64,000 nucleotides of DNA from Symsagittifera roscoffensis. Its lineage: Eukaryota > Xenacoelomorpha > Acoela > Convolutidae. The notes beneath the pieces were generated by a model. It saw nothing but the letters and a program-made list of their open reading frames with translations, did not search any database and was not told the DNA's origin. A program made the translations under genes and the position numbers. Below, piece after piece: positions 10,721 to 21,186 of this stretch (position 1 is the stretch's first letter; the number at the start of each line of letters is the position of its first letter). The stretch lies in assembly GCF_963678635.1 (NCBI RefSeq), contig NC_087063.1:30764599-30828598 (forward strand), in the 5' to 3' direction.

Positions 10721-10777
10721 ATTTTATCTGTTGGTTTTTGATACCAACTGCAAGTTACACGCCTACCTTAAGATACA

Positions 10778-11656
10778 TGTAACATTCGCCCAAATATCAC
10801 ACAGCGACGGAGCGTAGAAAAAGTACCTATTAACGACTGGCAGGCGTCAGTTACCTTAATCCTACTCGTTTTTCACCGTCTCGACCTTGCCAGTTGATTT
10901 TCTGGTCTGTTTAGGGCAAAGTAAAAAGTTACCATTTTTAGGCCATCAGTCAAACGACTTTTGATCAGCTTTCGTTTACATGCGAACACAACCACATAGC
11001 TGAGTCTCGGATCCTCAGACTACGTGATTGTCATTAAAAACACGACTCGAACAACCTATTTCAATATGTTTTTGGTGACAGTTCTATGTTATATCCATTG
11101 GAGATGGATTGACCCTTTCCTCTTCCTAGCTACTCATACTCTGAAATATTAAATAATAACGGTGTTAATTAAGATCTATGACATTATAGCAGCTATACAG
11201 TCAGTCTATACAGTCCCTTCACATAGACAGTCTCTGGGGGACCAAGCCTCCGCTCCCGTAATATTCTTGAGATAACACCCTTATCTCTTATATTTCGTGT
11301 CCCGGGAGGGTCCCGTGGTATATTTCTTCCCCCACTGAAGCCTCCTTCTCCACAAATTTCCGTCGCTAAGGTTCTTATCGTGTGTTATTGCCACGATAAG
11401 AGGCTTCGTATTTTTCGTCTCAGATACGACTGTTCTTCACAATTTCTGTCGTTGTTCTGTATTTCGTCTTTTTTATTCAAAATGGCCGTCTTTTTTCTAT
11501 TTCTCAGAAATGTTCATTCTTCAATCGAAATTTTAAAAATAAAAATTCTAGAACATTCTGACCCTCCTTCGCAACACTTTTTTGTTCATAAGGCCTTTAG
11601 TCGTTCTTTTTTACGTCGCCGGAAGGTTGTGCTGTGTCATCTAGCAGAATGGCACA
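10778..11656 (-). repeat. Element 2 3' LTR
   Basis: 879 bp, TGT...ACA ends. By eye it differs from the other LTR at roughly 15-20 positions (about 98% identity), including small length changes that cancel. It abuts a LINE on its left. Confidence 0.95.
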
Positions 11657-12387
11657 TACTCCCCGGACAAGTCTCCATCAATGTCCCTATTGATCGCATA
11701 ACACCGGGTTATCGTCAAGTAGTTATCCAGTTTTCTGTAATCAATCTTACAAATTGCACAAGAAAATGAAATTTATCTACTCACTACGTGTTCACAAATG
11801 GCATCGTACTACATCTCACTGCCTTTCAACATTTTCACAAAATTTGCACCATGAGGAGTGTCCTAGATTAAATTTCTTTTCTGACTACTTACGTCGTTTT
11901 GCCATAAAACTTCATTTCGCTTCTGATTAAAAAGTGGGACGTGGCACGGCCACGCACCCGTTAAAATTAACTTAACATTACTCACCAAGTATAATCAGTC
12001 ATTTATGCGGTCCTTTCAATATTAAAACTAAGAAACTCTGTAGCTAGGAAAGTTCTTGAGTTACCCACCCTTCCAGAGCGAGTTTACTCAAACTTACCAT
12101 GTCGCCACACAGTGAATTTGTGTCTTACACAGGTTAAAAACTTCAGTCGTGAATAAATAGGTAAATATGCTCACCTAGATTCCTCATATACATACATAAA
12201 TAGCCATAACTAAAATCAAGATTTTCAACAATTTTAACAATTGCAACATTATAGTTTGGTCTGACCAAACTAGATCAAAACAAAAAGTTTCACAAGTTCA
12301 ATAATCAAAACTTGGTTGATTGGTTTAAGTTTTAGCGCACAAATACAATCAAGTTTTCTCTCCTTCTCTTCTCTTCTTTGGTCATCT
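11657..12387 (-). other. Element 2 3' non-coding region with polypurine-tract candidate
   Basis: Between the last ORF and the 3' LTR; no ORF stands out. Directly next to the LTR the minus strand reads TTGTCCGGGGAGTA, the best candidate for the plus-strand priming tract, though only GGGGAG is purine-pure. The 40 bases next to the LTR also occur, diverged, inside the integrase-macro ORF at 22243-22289. Confidence 0.6.
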
Positions 12388-13122
12388 TCACTCCATCACT
12401 TCTCCATCCTGATCTTCGCTGTCTTCCAACACTTTCTCCAGCATGTCCATTGAGTTGCGGGCCGTGCCCCAACTCTCCTGTTCCAACAGCCTCGGTTTGC
12501 AGCAAGGTAGCAAGTCCACATTCACCTTCTGCTCCCGGTTCCTGCAAAAGCTGTTGTGAAGACATAGGCTCACGTTTCGTTCTAGGTCAGCTCTTAAGAC
12601 CTCTTTCTTCTCATCTTCAGTAACACAAGGCGCTCCAGCTACCCGCTTCACCGCTGTGGTGACCGCGTTTCTGTGCGTCAAGAAAGCTCTCTTATAGGCT
12701 CCTGGTCCTATATCTAGCTGGAAAGATTGATAGGCTTCCGTGTTCCTCGACATCTGACGCTTCGCGCGTTCATACATCCATGATGTCATCACTGCACGGA
12801 ACCAAGGCATCAATCTTTGCCTTGACCATATTCTTTCAATGGCCTTAGGTATCCTCAGAACCTTGCAGGTGGTTCTGAAAAGATCCAATTCACGACTCAT
12901 TTTTACGTTGCTCAGCTGCTCAGGAGTCGGCACGGCCGTCTCCTGCTGACTTGTGTCCGCGTTAGCTTCCAGCCATCTCACTGCTAGCATGGCGCTAACC
13001 ACCACGATTGACGTTGTTGATTCTGATCGGGCAACCCCGTGGAGTACAACTCCTCCACGTCCCATACTAGGATCAGATTCCCGCGTTTGGGGTACCACAA
13101 CGTCTGCGCCAAGCAGTGGCAA
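12388..13122 (-). CDS. Element 2 accessory ORF, 244 aa, unrecognised
   Basis: No known domain is recognised. The frame starts 138 bases before the stop of the 2455-aa ORF, in a different frame. The first ~50 residues may be a shadow reading of the giant ORF, or the giant ORF may continue here after a frameshift. The middle (ELDLFRTTCKVLRIPKAIERIWSRQRLMPWF) is helical and basic, followed by a Cys-containing stretch (SLCLHNSFCRNRE, LLPCCKP) and an acidic end. It is the last coding sequence before the 3' LTR, the place of env in retroviruses, but I see no signal peptide or membrane segment. Confidence 0.5.
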   Translation of the reverse strand: MPLLGADVVVPQTRESDPSMGRGGVVLHGVARSESTTSIVVVSAMLAVRWLEANADTSQQETAVPTPEQLSNVKMSRELDLFRTTCKVLRIPKAIERIWSRQRLMPWFRAVMTSWMYERAKRQMSRNTEAYQSFQLDIGPGAYKRAFLTHRNAVTTAVKRVAGAPCVTEDEKKEVLRADLERNVSLCLHNSFCRNREQKVNVDLLPCCKPRLLEQESWGTARNSMDMLEKVLEDSEDQDGEVME

Positions 13123-16100
13123 GGATACTCCCCATGGGTCCTCACTATGTTCCTTCGGGTCCGATACCCTGAGGCTCCCAGCAACGGTTCCACTTCCACC
13201 AGGATTCTATGTAAATCGTCTTTCTCTTCTATGGTGGGGAATTCAGTGGGTAAGGCTCCACTCGCTTTCTGTTTCTCGAACTCACTCACATTGCCTTCGT
13301 TCAGTCTCATGAACTCTTCACCCACAACGTCTTGCAACTCGCCTTCGGATCTCTTCGGGACTGCCCGAAAGATCTTTGCCAACAAGTCATATGACCTTTC
13401 TGACATTCTGGCCAACCTCACGCACTTTGGCACAGAGAAAAGTTGGTCAACCAATACTTGTTGCGTCCTCGCATCCATTACCACCATGTGCGTAGGATAC
13501 TTGCTATTACAGTATGGCGCGGAGCTTGAACCCACCATATATTTTGAACCAGTAGGTCTGTGATAGGCTTCACTATCCTTCAGATTCATTTCATTTTCTA
13601 GAGCTTCTCGCCAGCCTCCAATCTTCTGCTCTGTTTGTAATGCTCCAGGGAATATTTCCACGCTGAGGGACGTCACTAGCTCATGGGCACGCTCCAGGCG
13701 CTCGAGTGATTCTATCGAACTCGTCATGCTACAAAATCCCAAGGCTGTGATCAGGTTCACGTCCGTCACCCCATGGCAGTCTGCAACCAACTCCATGGCA
13801 CTCTTATCTGACATGCTCAATCTTCCGTACAATCGTGCCAGTTGTCGATGCTGCTCGCTCAGCGTAATCAGGCAGTTTCCCAAGTTGCAAACATGCCCTT
13901 CCATCCTACTTTGTTGAGCCAAGTATGTGCCTTGCTTCAACCAATCGCTCGATGGACTTTCCTCAGGCAGCTCCGTGGATGGATTGCTCTTCCGCTTCGT
14001 CGACTTCATGGCCAGCAGATGGTGTATCATGGCCAGATCATGTAAACTCGCATCATCATCTAGGTCTAACGTAATATCCGCCGTCATGTCCCAGATTAAA
14101 CCGGCATTAGGATGAGGGCACCAAGAAGGCTTCATGAGTTCCCACATCGTCACTAGACTGGTTTTCAAGGGACCGTCCCAAGAACCACAATCAAAACTCA
14201 CTTGCCCCTTCAGCTCGGGAACCGAGGGTTCGACCACTCGTTCTTCCAAAATAATTCCCAGCTTGGGTTGTTCCACCATCAGCATCCCAGTTTCTTTAAT
14301 ACGTTCGACCCAGAAATTGAGTACCATGACTTGCTCATAATCGAAGTACGCTTCCCTGGCTTCTTCATTCACGAAGGGATTATACGCCATCCCCGGTATG
14401 CCAGACACATATTGGAACGACCTCAGTTTCCCTAGTCTTGTAAACTCTTTTTGTCCTCTGACCGCTTCAATCAACTCTCGGCTCACTTTCAATTCTTTGT
14501 TGGAATATCTTCTCACCTCTTCCAACTTGCGATAGCTTTCCATATCACTCGACTCCTTGCTTGGCACAGTCAATGGCATGTCATGATATAGTTCCAGGAG
14601 TGCCCTAAGGAAGTTCCTTTCACAATCAACTCCCTCCTGCCGAATGATCTTTATGCATTCTCCCAAAACAGGAGTGGGGATACGATCCACCACGAACCTG
14701 ACAAAGCAAAGGGCATCCTTACGCTTAGCCCATGCTATCGCAGAATCGTCTTTCGAAATCAACGCTCGCAGAGCTTCCATCAACTCCAGTTCCTGTTCCC
14801 GTGATTTCGAATCATTGCTGGCTTCATATTCCGCTCTCTTGATGCCCATCAAGCACCAAGCCAACCGTACTTGCAGATCAGTTCTCAGGCAAGGATGAGC
14901 CAGGTATGCCGCCACCATAGCAGGTGCATGCATCGCCTCGTCGAAGTATCTCTGGAGGGCCGCTCTCCAGGAGATTTCTAGCAATTTTTCCAATCCGACT
15001 TCGTTCGCTTCAGAGGACATTACCGTTCCGTATTCTTTTCGATTCAAGTTCGAATTCTCCGTGAGCTCTTTCAGATATTCCTGCATGAATCGTTTCTCGC
15101 TCCAAGCCATCAGGTGCCCTCTCGCGGAGTTGCTCGCTTTCAACATCTCCACATAACCCCCTGCCGGATCTCCCATGTGGACCGATTCCGGCACAGTTAT
15201 TCGACTGTACTCGACCACGTCGAGTTGTCCTTCCAGTTTCAACTTGGCCATGTTGATTCGCGAGGGTCTATAATCTTCAAGTCCTCCAGATCCACATTGA
15301 CTGAGGATTTCCATTTCTAACTTAGTGTCTGCCAGGGTTCGCGCCGTCTTCTTCGATCTCGTGGCGGTTATGGTCAGACCTGCCAAGAGCATAGGGGGTA
15401 TCAGGTTTTCTTTTTCTCCCCCGACTGGTGTCGCACCATCTCCTTGCCCGCTCTCGCCTGAACGACCCGCACTAATCAGAGAGGTCACCACTGTCTTGGC
15501 TTTTGACTTCACCACCCTCTGGTTCACGACTCGACTCCCTGACTTTCCTTTCAGTCTCTTCAGCCCTTTTTTGGCTCGTCCAACAAGTAATTTCTTTGTG
15601 CCCTGCTGATCATCGGCACTGTCTTCTGTAACTGACTCGGTCAGAACATCCGACTCCATGGAGTTCACTATTTTCTCCAGGACCTCACGCATGATGGGTT
15701 GATTCAATCCCACCTTCATTATGGATTGTGTCCCATATCGTCGTATCACGTCCCATGATTTTTCCATGAAGTTCACTCGGCTCCAGGTTGCTCCTGTCTT
15801 GCCTTCCAGTTCCATTTGATATCTTTCCCATTCCTCTTCTGGTAACGTACTGAGGAATGATATCTTCATTGACTCTTCTATTTTCCTCCTCCTCGGTGAT
15901 TCATGAAGCAGTCTCTGCGGATCCCTGCTTCGGCACTCTCTAGCCTGGCTTATTGGGTCCATCGGAGATAGATCGGCCGATGCCTCCTTTGTAGGAGACA
16001 TGAAGGACGATGGTGCCATCAGCAATAAACTCCCATCGACTTCCCCATCGTCGTCTTCACTGAACCGGTATTCTAGCAAGTCCCTCTCCAACGCTCCTAG

Positions 16101-19100
16101 ATCGGTCTCTCCCAGTTTCTCCGTCTTACTTTCGGTCTCGTCATCATTATCGTCCTGATCCATCAATTCATCATCACCTGCATCAGGTTTCGGCCTGGGT
16201 CCTGAAGGTCCTTGTCGTGAGTCTATGTCCGAGTCCGGCCGAGCCGGGACGGTCATGTCTCCTGCGTGATAAAACAATTCACCATCCACCAGGAATTCTA
16301 CTAACTCCTCGCCATGTGGAGCCAGGTCTTCTATCGTTATATATGAGCCTCCTCTGCTCTCCCCTGCCACCTCCAGCATCACTACCTTCGCCTCTCCTGA
16401 CCACTTCAGTCTCGATAAGTCATCCGTGGGAGAATACACTTCGTTCCACGTTTCAGCCGAGACCTCTGGTCTCCTGGAGGGTAGTGCCTTGATCTTTTTC
16501 CTGCTCCAAGCATCAGGGAATGAGAAGTCAAACGTGTGCGCGGCGGCAGCGTTCCAGCTGATGAAGCGCGGCTCCATCCCTCCACTCCACTTCAGCATTC
16601 TCTTCTCTGCGTCACGAGCTGCTCCGATGCGAGGGGCAATGATGGGAGACGTGACTCCCAACAACATCCTCCTTATTGGTGGATATCGAGGGCATTGGTC
16701 CGGCAGCGGCCTGGACCCAGGAAGCCATGTTTGCTGATTCTCTTTCGCGTGGGTGTAGGCTCCTGGCAATTGAGGTACTCCCACAGCCTCTCCTGTATCT
16801 TTCACCACTGGTCTCAAATTCCAAAGTTTTGGGTTGAACTGGATGTGGGACAGATCCTCACGGCCCATTCGGCACTTGAAGTGGTTGTTGAAGTCCATCA
16901 ACACCCAGCCTGGCTCTGATATTCTTCCGAACAGCCTATCGTCGCTAGCCAGCCTTCTCAGTTCACTCTGCTCTACCCAATTCAGCACGGAACAATCCAC
17001 AACTGAGACCAGGTTGACGTACAACACCGAATTCCTGTACGCTTTAACTTGCAGATCCGGGAACGCAAAAGACATCACCGGTCCATGCACCACTGTGACG
17101 AATTCCCTCAGCCCGTGGACCAGAGCCAACGGATCAATCCGCATCATGACAGCCAAGTCCGTCAGTAAGGGCATGCCACAATACTGCTTACATTCGCCTG
17201 CGTTCGTCGCCACCTTGTCTTCTCCCGTGACGCTTCTGTTCTGTTGCAAGAGGTATTGAAGCAGGAGAGTCCTCCAGTCTTTCATCTTCTTGAGCAAGGC
17301 GGTTTCCAACTGTGCATTGAACTCACGACTTGGCCCCTGTAGTTGTTCAGGGTAACGCAACAGCACAAGCAAGTCACCCAGTCGACCGTAGGTCATGGCA
17401 ATCAGAGTCAGGAGTCCATCCAATCTCAAATCTGCCAACACTTGGGTAAAGAGGTTTGCCGGTCCTTTCACAAAGTTTTCATGACCAAATGTCACGTATA
17501 AGGCTAGCACCAGGCCAATCGACAACTTCCTGATGTCTTTGACGAAACTCGCGATCAGGTTCCTAGATGCCTTCGGATAGCACGTCGATAGGAAAGATGG
17601 CGTCCATCCCACTCCCATTCCACCCAAGATAGCATCTGATCGTTCATACTGTGCCTTCGTGGCCAGTACATCATCTTGGAACTTGTCCAGCGACATCGTG
17701 TTTACGTCTTGCATCAGTTTCAACATCTTGCCTCCAGCCAACTCCCCGGCATCAAATAGATTCTTCAGATACACGTGTATCTCTTTAATTATTGCCGGCG
17801 CATGCTCGAACGCGTCCTCACCCAAGGTGCACAGCCTCGGTGACAAATACAACCATACGTTGTTGTGCGGCTTCGTACGCAAAGCCATTGCCATGAGGTC
17901 CTCCTCCGCTGACGTCATGTTCTTTCTGATCATCCTTCCCTGCTCATTCTCTGCATGATCCATCTGTCTGAACCAGAGATCATCAGCCACCTGTTGTACT
18001 AACAGATGATCGTCATCTACCCCTGGTCTTAACTTCAGTAATCTGGCGAAGTTGGACAGCTCCAACCCCAGAATTTCATCTAGCACCAACCGAGTTGTGC
18101 TACAATCTCTGAGCCCTTGTATGGCATTGGAAATGTCAGCCCAAACAGCGGGAAGCTCAGATCGGGATGGGTAGTAATTATCTAGGTCTACTACTCTGTT
18201 CGGGGCAGGAATTATCACGTTGAATATCCCCTCTGCTATCGTTGTGACCATTGTGTACACAAATTGAAGGGGTTCTGGCAACGCAGCGTAGCCTGGTGAC
18301 AATACAAAGATCACCCTCACCACATTCATGGTGAAGCGTTGTCTTGCTGCTGCCTCTACCTCGGCCATCGCCGAGAGCAGTGTCATTATCGCCTCCCCTA
18401 TAACCTCGTTACTCGGCATCGACCCATCCGTCAGACGTGACAATAAGCCCCTGCTTTGCAGATGATCATTTGAGCCTGCAACCACTATTACCTGTGGCTC
18501 CATACTGACCACCCTTCGCACACTTATCATCATGCCGATTGCTTGTCCCCAGTCCAATTTAGGCGCCGTCAAGAAAATCACATCGGGCCAAAAGAGAGAA
18601 CGGGGCGTGTAGAGATAATCGGAGCCGGCCACAATCAGATACTTGGCAGCCTTCATATCCAAGGGATCATAAGCTGCAAAAAGGCCATCGCCTATTGGGG
18701 CCTTCAGTTTCCCATATCTCTTATCGTCTCCAACCACCGTTGTCGTTCGGGGGTAGTCCCTTGAATACTCGCCAGGCGTCTGACCGGGTGGTTTAGCAAA
18801 CTGCCTGTACATCTTGTGATGCTTGTTATTGGGCTTGTTCTCTGTCTGGAATTTGCCCTTGCGAGCAGGTGGTGTCCTTTCCCGGGTCCTATCTCGAACA
18901 TCGGTGAGCGACCGGGTATTCAAAGGTCCAAAGGTATTGTCATGAGGTAATCCATTCAAGTCTACATGTCGGAGTGAGGTCGAGGAGCTGAATTTCTCCT
19001 GCTCTGCTAACAGCCAATCCACGCCCGGTATCCGATAAAGTCGCGATACTGTCGGACTTTCTCCGCCAGTCATTCTCATTGCGTCCTCCCGACACGTCAA

Positions 19101-20351
19101 GGTATTCATGTTCAATTTCGCCGACATCTCCGTCTTATACTGACCCCAATGACTAGGATCTGATCTATTCCAAAGCAGCCTGCTGCCTGATTCGATTCCC
19201 TCCGCTGGCACGGTACTTGTAGACGGTCCTGCTTTCGAAGCAGGATTTGTCGTGGCAGGCGAATCGTTCCTCCTAGACGCGGTCTGGGAGTTATTCCTGT
19301 TGTTCTGTTCCACTGATCTCCCGAGTCGGCTTCCAATCGATTGCGGCCTGGGAGGAGGAGCAGTCCCTAGCCTGTCTCTCACGTTTGAACTTGGAGCAAC
19401 GGTTGCGGCTCCAACCGTCTCCGTTGCCAAGGGCCCTAGACGGTTGGCGAGGGATTCGGGCACGGTTGCCCTTATTCTACTCCCTCCGGTCGAATTGGTC
19501 CGAGCCAAAGAACCGGTCGCCCTCGACTCTTGCTCCACTTCCCTCAATTGCGTCTGAAACACATCATTAATCCAATGCCTCCCTCGTTGGGTATTGAAGT
19601 GCACTCCATCTTTAGTGAGCGCGATGTGGTCAGTCATGCGCAGCATACTTTCGAGATCCAGGAGTCGCAACTCGCCAGGGTTGTTTCTCACCAGACTGCG
19701 GGTCATTTCATTCCACCGCGTCACGTTGCCATTCATGAAATCTGCAGCTATGGTGCCCACCAAAGGATTTGGTGGTATCGTGCACAAGATCACGAGCTTG
19801 GGTCTGTACTTTTCTTTCAATTCGTTCAAGAGACACACCAATAGAGGTTCCCACTTGTTCTCCGGAGTCACGGGGGCTCTCGAGACGTCATTGGTCCCCA
19901 GCATTATTATTAATGTATCCAGATGATCCTCGCTCTGGAATTCCATCATTTTGATGACCTGAGCCACTGAGGCTCCTCCAAAGGACAGAATGGTAGTCTG
20001 ACCATAGACGAAGATCTCATTCAGATCTCTCACCAAACTGTCTCCAATGATCAAATGGCGACTCCCTGGGGGAATTACCTGGTCGTTCGTGGCGGGGTTC
20101 CAGCTCATGTCATTCAGACAGGCTCGAGGATGCTCGGCTGGCACTTGCGTGAACTGATGACGTGCCATCAGATTCTTCCTGATGTCTACCACGCGAGACT
20201 TCTCAAAGACTCCACCAGGCGCAGAACACGCTATCGTGCGGGTTGTTCGCTCCGAGCTATTTGATGAATGATCACGACGTTGGGAAGGAACGATCCTAAC
20301 CAGTGTCCGCTCAGTGCCTCTGTTGATCTCATCCGTCGCGGCTCTGGCCAC
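12984..20351 (-). CDS. Element 2 giant accessory protein, 2455 aa, with SGNH-hydrolase domain
   Basis: An uninterrupted frame of 7.4 kb. Residues ~95-270 form an SGNH/GDSL hydrolase domain: IIGDSL (Ser105), FGGAS (Gly126), LGTND (Asn154) and DGVHF (Asp248, His251), so all four signature blocks are present. Residues ~570-730 look like a second, degenerate copy (LIVAGSDYL, VVAGSNDHL) without the DxxH block. A proline/serine-rich stretch (~275-400) and basic stretch (~485-550) lie between. Residues ~1310-1440 are acidic (DDELMDQDDNDDE); a lysine-rich patch lies near 1560. The remaining ~1500 residues match nothing I know. SGNH enzymes usually cleave esters of lipids or sugars; the substrate here is unknown. 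No membrane segments stand out. It starts at the first ATG, 41 bases after the 264-aa ORF. Confidence 0.8.
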   Translation of the reverse strand: MARAATDEINRGTERTLVRIVPSQRRDHSSNSSERTTRTIACSAPGGVFEKSRVVDIRKNLMARHQFTQVPAEHPRACLNDMSWNPATNDQVIPPGSRHLIIGDSLVRDLNEIFVYGQTTILSFGGASVAQVIKMMEFQSEDHLDTLIIMLGTNDVSRAPVTPENKWEPLLVCLLNELKEKYRPKLVILCTIPPNPLVGTIAADFMNGNVTRWNEMTRSLVRNNPGELRLLDLESMLRMTDHIALTKDGVHFNTQRGRHWINDVFQTQLREVEQESRATGSLARTNSTGGSRIRATVPESLANRLGPLATETVGAATVAPSSNVRDRLGTAPPPRPQSIGSRLGRSVEQNNRNNSQTASRRNDSPATTNPASKAGPSTSTVPAEGIESGSRLLWNRSDPSHWGQYKTEMSAKLNMNTLTCREDAMRMTGGESPTVSRLYRIPGVDWLLAEQEKFSSSTSLRHVDLNGLPHDNTFGPLNTRSLTDVRDRTRERTPPARKGKFQTENKPNNKHHKMYRQFAKPPGQTPGEYSRDYPRTTTVVGDDKRYGKLKAPIGDGLFAAYDPLDMKAAKYLIVAGSDYLYTPRSLFWPDVIFLTAPKLDWGQAIGMMISVRRVVSMEPQVIVVAGSNDHLQSRGLLSRLTDGSMPSNEVIGEAIMTLLSAMAEVEAAARQRFTMNVVRVIFVLSPGYAALPEPLQFVYTMVTTIAEGIFNVIIPAPNRVVDLDNYYPSRSELPAVWADISNAIQGLRDCSTTRLVLDEILGLELSNFARLLKLRPGVDDDHLLVQQVADDLWFRQMDHAENEQGRMIRKNMTSAEEDLMAMALRTKPHNNVWLYLSPRLCTLGEDAFEHAPAIIKEIHVYLKNLFDAGELAGGKMLKLMQDVNTMSLDKFQDDVLATKAQYERSDAILGGMGVGWTPSFLSTCYPKASRNLIASFVKDIRKLSIGLVLALYVTFGHENFVKGPANLFTQVLADLRLDGLLTLIAMTYGRLGDLLVLLRYPEQLQGPSREFNAQLETALLKKMKDWRTLLLQYLLQQNRSVTGEDKVATNAGECKQYCGMPLLTDLAVMMRIDPLALVHGLREFVTVVHGPVMSFAFPDLQVKAYRNSVLYVNLVSVVDCSVLNWVEQSELRRLASDDRLFGRISEPGWVLMDFNNHFKCRMGREDLSHIQFNPKLWNLRPVVKDTGEAVGVPQLPGAYTHAKENQQTWLPGSRPLPDQCPRYPPIRRMLLGVTSPIIAPRIGAARDAEKRMLKWSGGMEPRFISWNAAAAHTFDFSFPDAWSRKKIKALPSRRPEVSAETWNEVYSPTDDLSRLKWSGEAKVVMLEVAGESRGGSYITIEDLAPHGEELVEFLVDGELFYHAGDMTVPARPDSDIDSRQGPSGPRPKPDAGDDELMDQDDNDDETESKTEKLGETDLGALERDLLEYRFSEDDDGEVDGSLLLMAPSSFMSPTKEASADLSPMDPISQARECRSRDPQRLLHESPRRRKIEESMKISFLSTLPEEEWERYQMELEGKTGATWSRVNFMEKSWDVIRRYGTQSIMKVGLNQPIMREVLEKIVNSMESDVLTESVTEDSADDQQGTKKLLVGRAKKGLKRLKGKSGSRVVNQRVVKSKAKTVVTSLISAGRSGESGQGDGATPVGGEKENLIPPMLLAGLTITATRSKKTARTLADTKLEMEILSQCGSGGLEDYRPSRINMAKLKLEGQLDVVEYSRITVPESVHMGDPAGGYVEMLKASNSARGHLMAWSEKRFMQEYLKELTENSNLNRKEYGTVMSSEANEVGLEKLLEISWRAALQRYFDEAMHAPAMVAAYLAHPCLRTDLQVRLAWCLMGIKRAEYEASNDSKSREQELELMEALRALISKDDSAIAWAKRKDALCFVRFVVDRIPTPVLGECIKIIRQEGVDCERNFLRALLELYHDMPLTVPSKESSDMESYRKLEEVRRYSNKELKVSRELIEAVRGQKEFTRLGKLRSFQYVSGIPGMAYNPFVNEEAREAYFDYEQVMVLNFWVERIKETGMLMVEQPKLGIILEERVVEPSVPELKGQVSFDCGSWDGPLKTSLVTMWELMKPSWCPHPNAGLIWDMTADITLDLDDDASLHDLAMIHHLLAMKSTKRKSNPSTELPEESPSSDWLKQGTYLAQQSRMEGHVCNLGNCLITLSEQHRQLARLYGRLSMSDKSAMELVADCHGVTDVNLITALGFCSMTSSIESLERLERAHELVTSLSVEIFPGALQTEQKIGGWREALENEMNLKDSEAYHRPTGSKYMVGSSSAPYCNSKYPTHMVVMDARTQQVLVDQLFSVPKCVRLARMSERSYDLLAKIFRAVPKRSEGELQDVVGEEFMRLNEGNVSEFEKQKASGALPTEFPTIEEKDDLHRILVEVEPLLGASGYRTRRNIVRTHGEYPCHCLAQTLWYPKRGNLILVWDVEELYSTGLPDQNQQRQSWWLAPC

Positions 20352-20391
20352 TTGGTTAAATGATTCCTGGAATTGAGGAGCTAGATAGGTG

Positions 20392-21186
20392 TCAGAAGGT
20401 CCTCTCGATGCGCAAATCCAGAACCTCAGGTCCTCTCGATGCGCATAGCTCCTGCGCTGTTATCCTGGGGCGTGTGTCGTTGGATCCCTCCGAGGATCTC
20501 ATGCTCGCCAGGACTTCCGGTGACACCTGGCTCACCTTCGCCTTATACAGCTCCTTCAGGTGCTTTATCTCATCCTCCTTGTAGACCACCTGCAGATCTT
20601 CAAATTTCTTTTTCCATTCGTCTCTCTCTCGAGCTATCGCCCTGTACTCCTGAAGTTTGGCACACAGCTCGCTCTGATCTCTCTCCCTCTTCTCCAGTGT
20701 CTCAATCGCCTCCGACGTCTGGATCTCTATTTCGCTCACTCTCACTCTCTTCGGGGGAGGAGCAGCTGTTGGAGAGTCGACCGAGTGTGACGGGCCTGGC
20801 CCATCACGTTGTCTCTTCGCTCCGATGAGTGGCTGCGCAGGTTGGACGGGTAAGGGCATCTCACCTAGCCGGTGGTCCCTTTGCTCACCTAGTCCTGGCT
20901 CACGAGCCAGGTCGTGGCCAGACATTTCTCCACGCCTCCATCTCATCAATCGGTTTCGGCCTCTCTCGGCGGTCCCGGACTCACCGAAGGCCAACATCAA
21001 CACGACTTCTGTAGGGCGATTCCCTCGACCCTCTCGTCCTAGTGCATTGAGGAGTGCGACCACAAACATCGCCAACCCCGGGTCTTCTCGTGTGAAATCA
21101 CAATCGATCAACCGCTGATAGATCTCGTCTAGAGTCGCTCCTAGACTCGCTGAGAGAAATTCCATGAGCTCGTTCGTGTCACCCAT
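20392..21186 (-). CDS. Element 2 accessory ORF, 264 aa, coiled-coil
   Basis: Starts MGDTNELMEFLSASLG. It has a helical N-terminal ~70 residues, an arginine-rich middle, a KRQRDGPGP and PPKRVRV stretch that could act as nuclear-localisation signals (~120-150), then a coiled coil (~155-215, EAIETLEKRERDQSELCAKLQEY). The last ~20 residues come from a 35-base tandem duplication (TGCGCATCGAGAGG twice), so the original end may have been different. It lies just upstream of the giant ORF in the same direction. No family is recognised; a structural or nucleic-acid-binding partner of the giant protein is only a guess. Confidence 0.65.
   Translation of the reverse strand: MGDTNELMEFLSASLGATLDEIYQRLIDCDFTREDPGLAMFVVALLNALGREGRGNRPTEVVLMLAFGESGTAERGRNRLMRWRRGEMSGHDLAREPGLGEQRDHRLGEMPLPVQPAQPLIGAKRQRDGPGPSHSVDSPTAAPPPKRVRVSEIEIQTSEAIETLEKRERDQSELCAKLQEYRAIARERDEWKKKFEDLQVVYKEDEIKHLKELYKAKVSQVSPEVLASMRSSEGSNDTRPRITAQELCASRGPEVLDLRIERTF
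20397..20448. repeat. 35-bp-spaced direct duplication at the end of the 264-aa ORF
   Basis: The 17-mer GGTCCTCTCGATGCGCA is present at about 20397 and again at about 20432. It changes the C-terminus of the 264-aa ORF. Confidence 0.85.

Larger units (their letters stand above)
8023..10777 (-). mobile_element. Broken non-LTR retrotransposon (Jockey/CR1-like) without endonuclease
   Basis: The minus strand reads ORF1 with a PHD finger (10720), then the RT (9955 to about 8100), then a short 3' region ending in a microsatellite tail at 8024-8052. The APE endonuclease that should lie between ORF1 and RT is absent; the two frames overlap by about 70 bases. Several stops and frameshifts make it inactive. 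Its 5' side ends exactly where the LTR of element 2 begins. Confidence 0.85.

Noticed and set aside
12388..13122. Envelope gene at the 3' end of element 2
   Set aside because: No signal peptide, membrane segment or furin-like site is visible in the 244-aa ORF.
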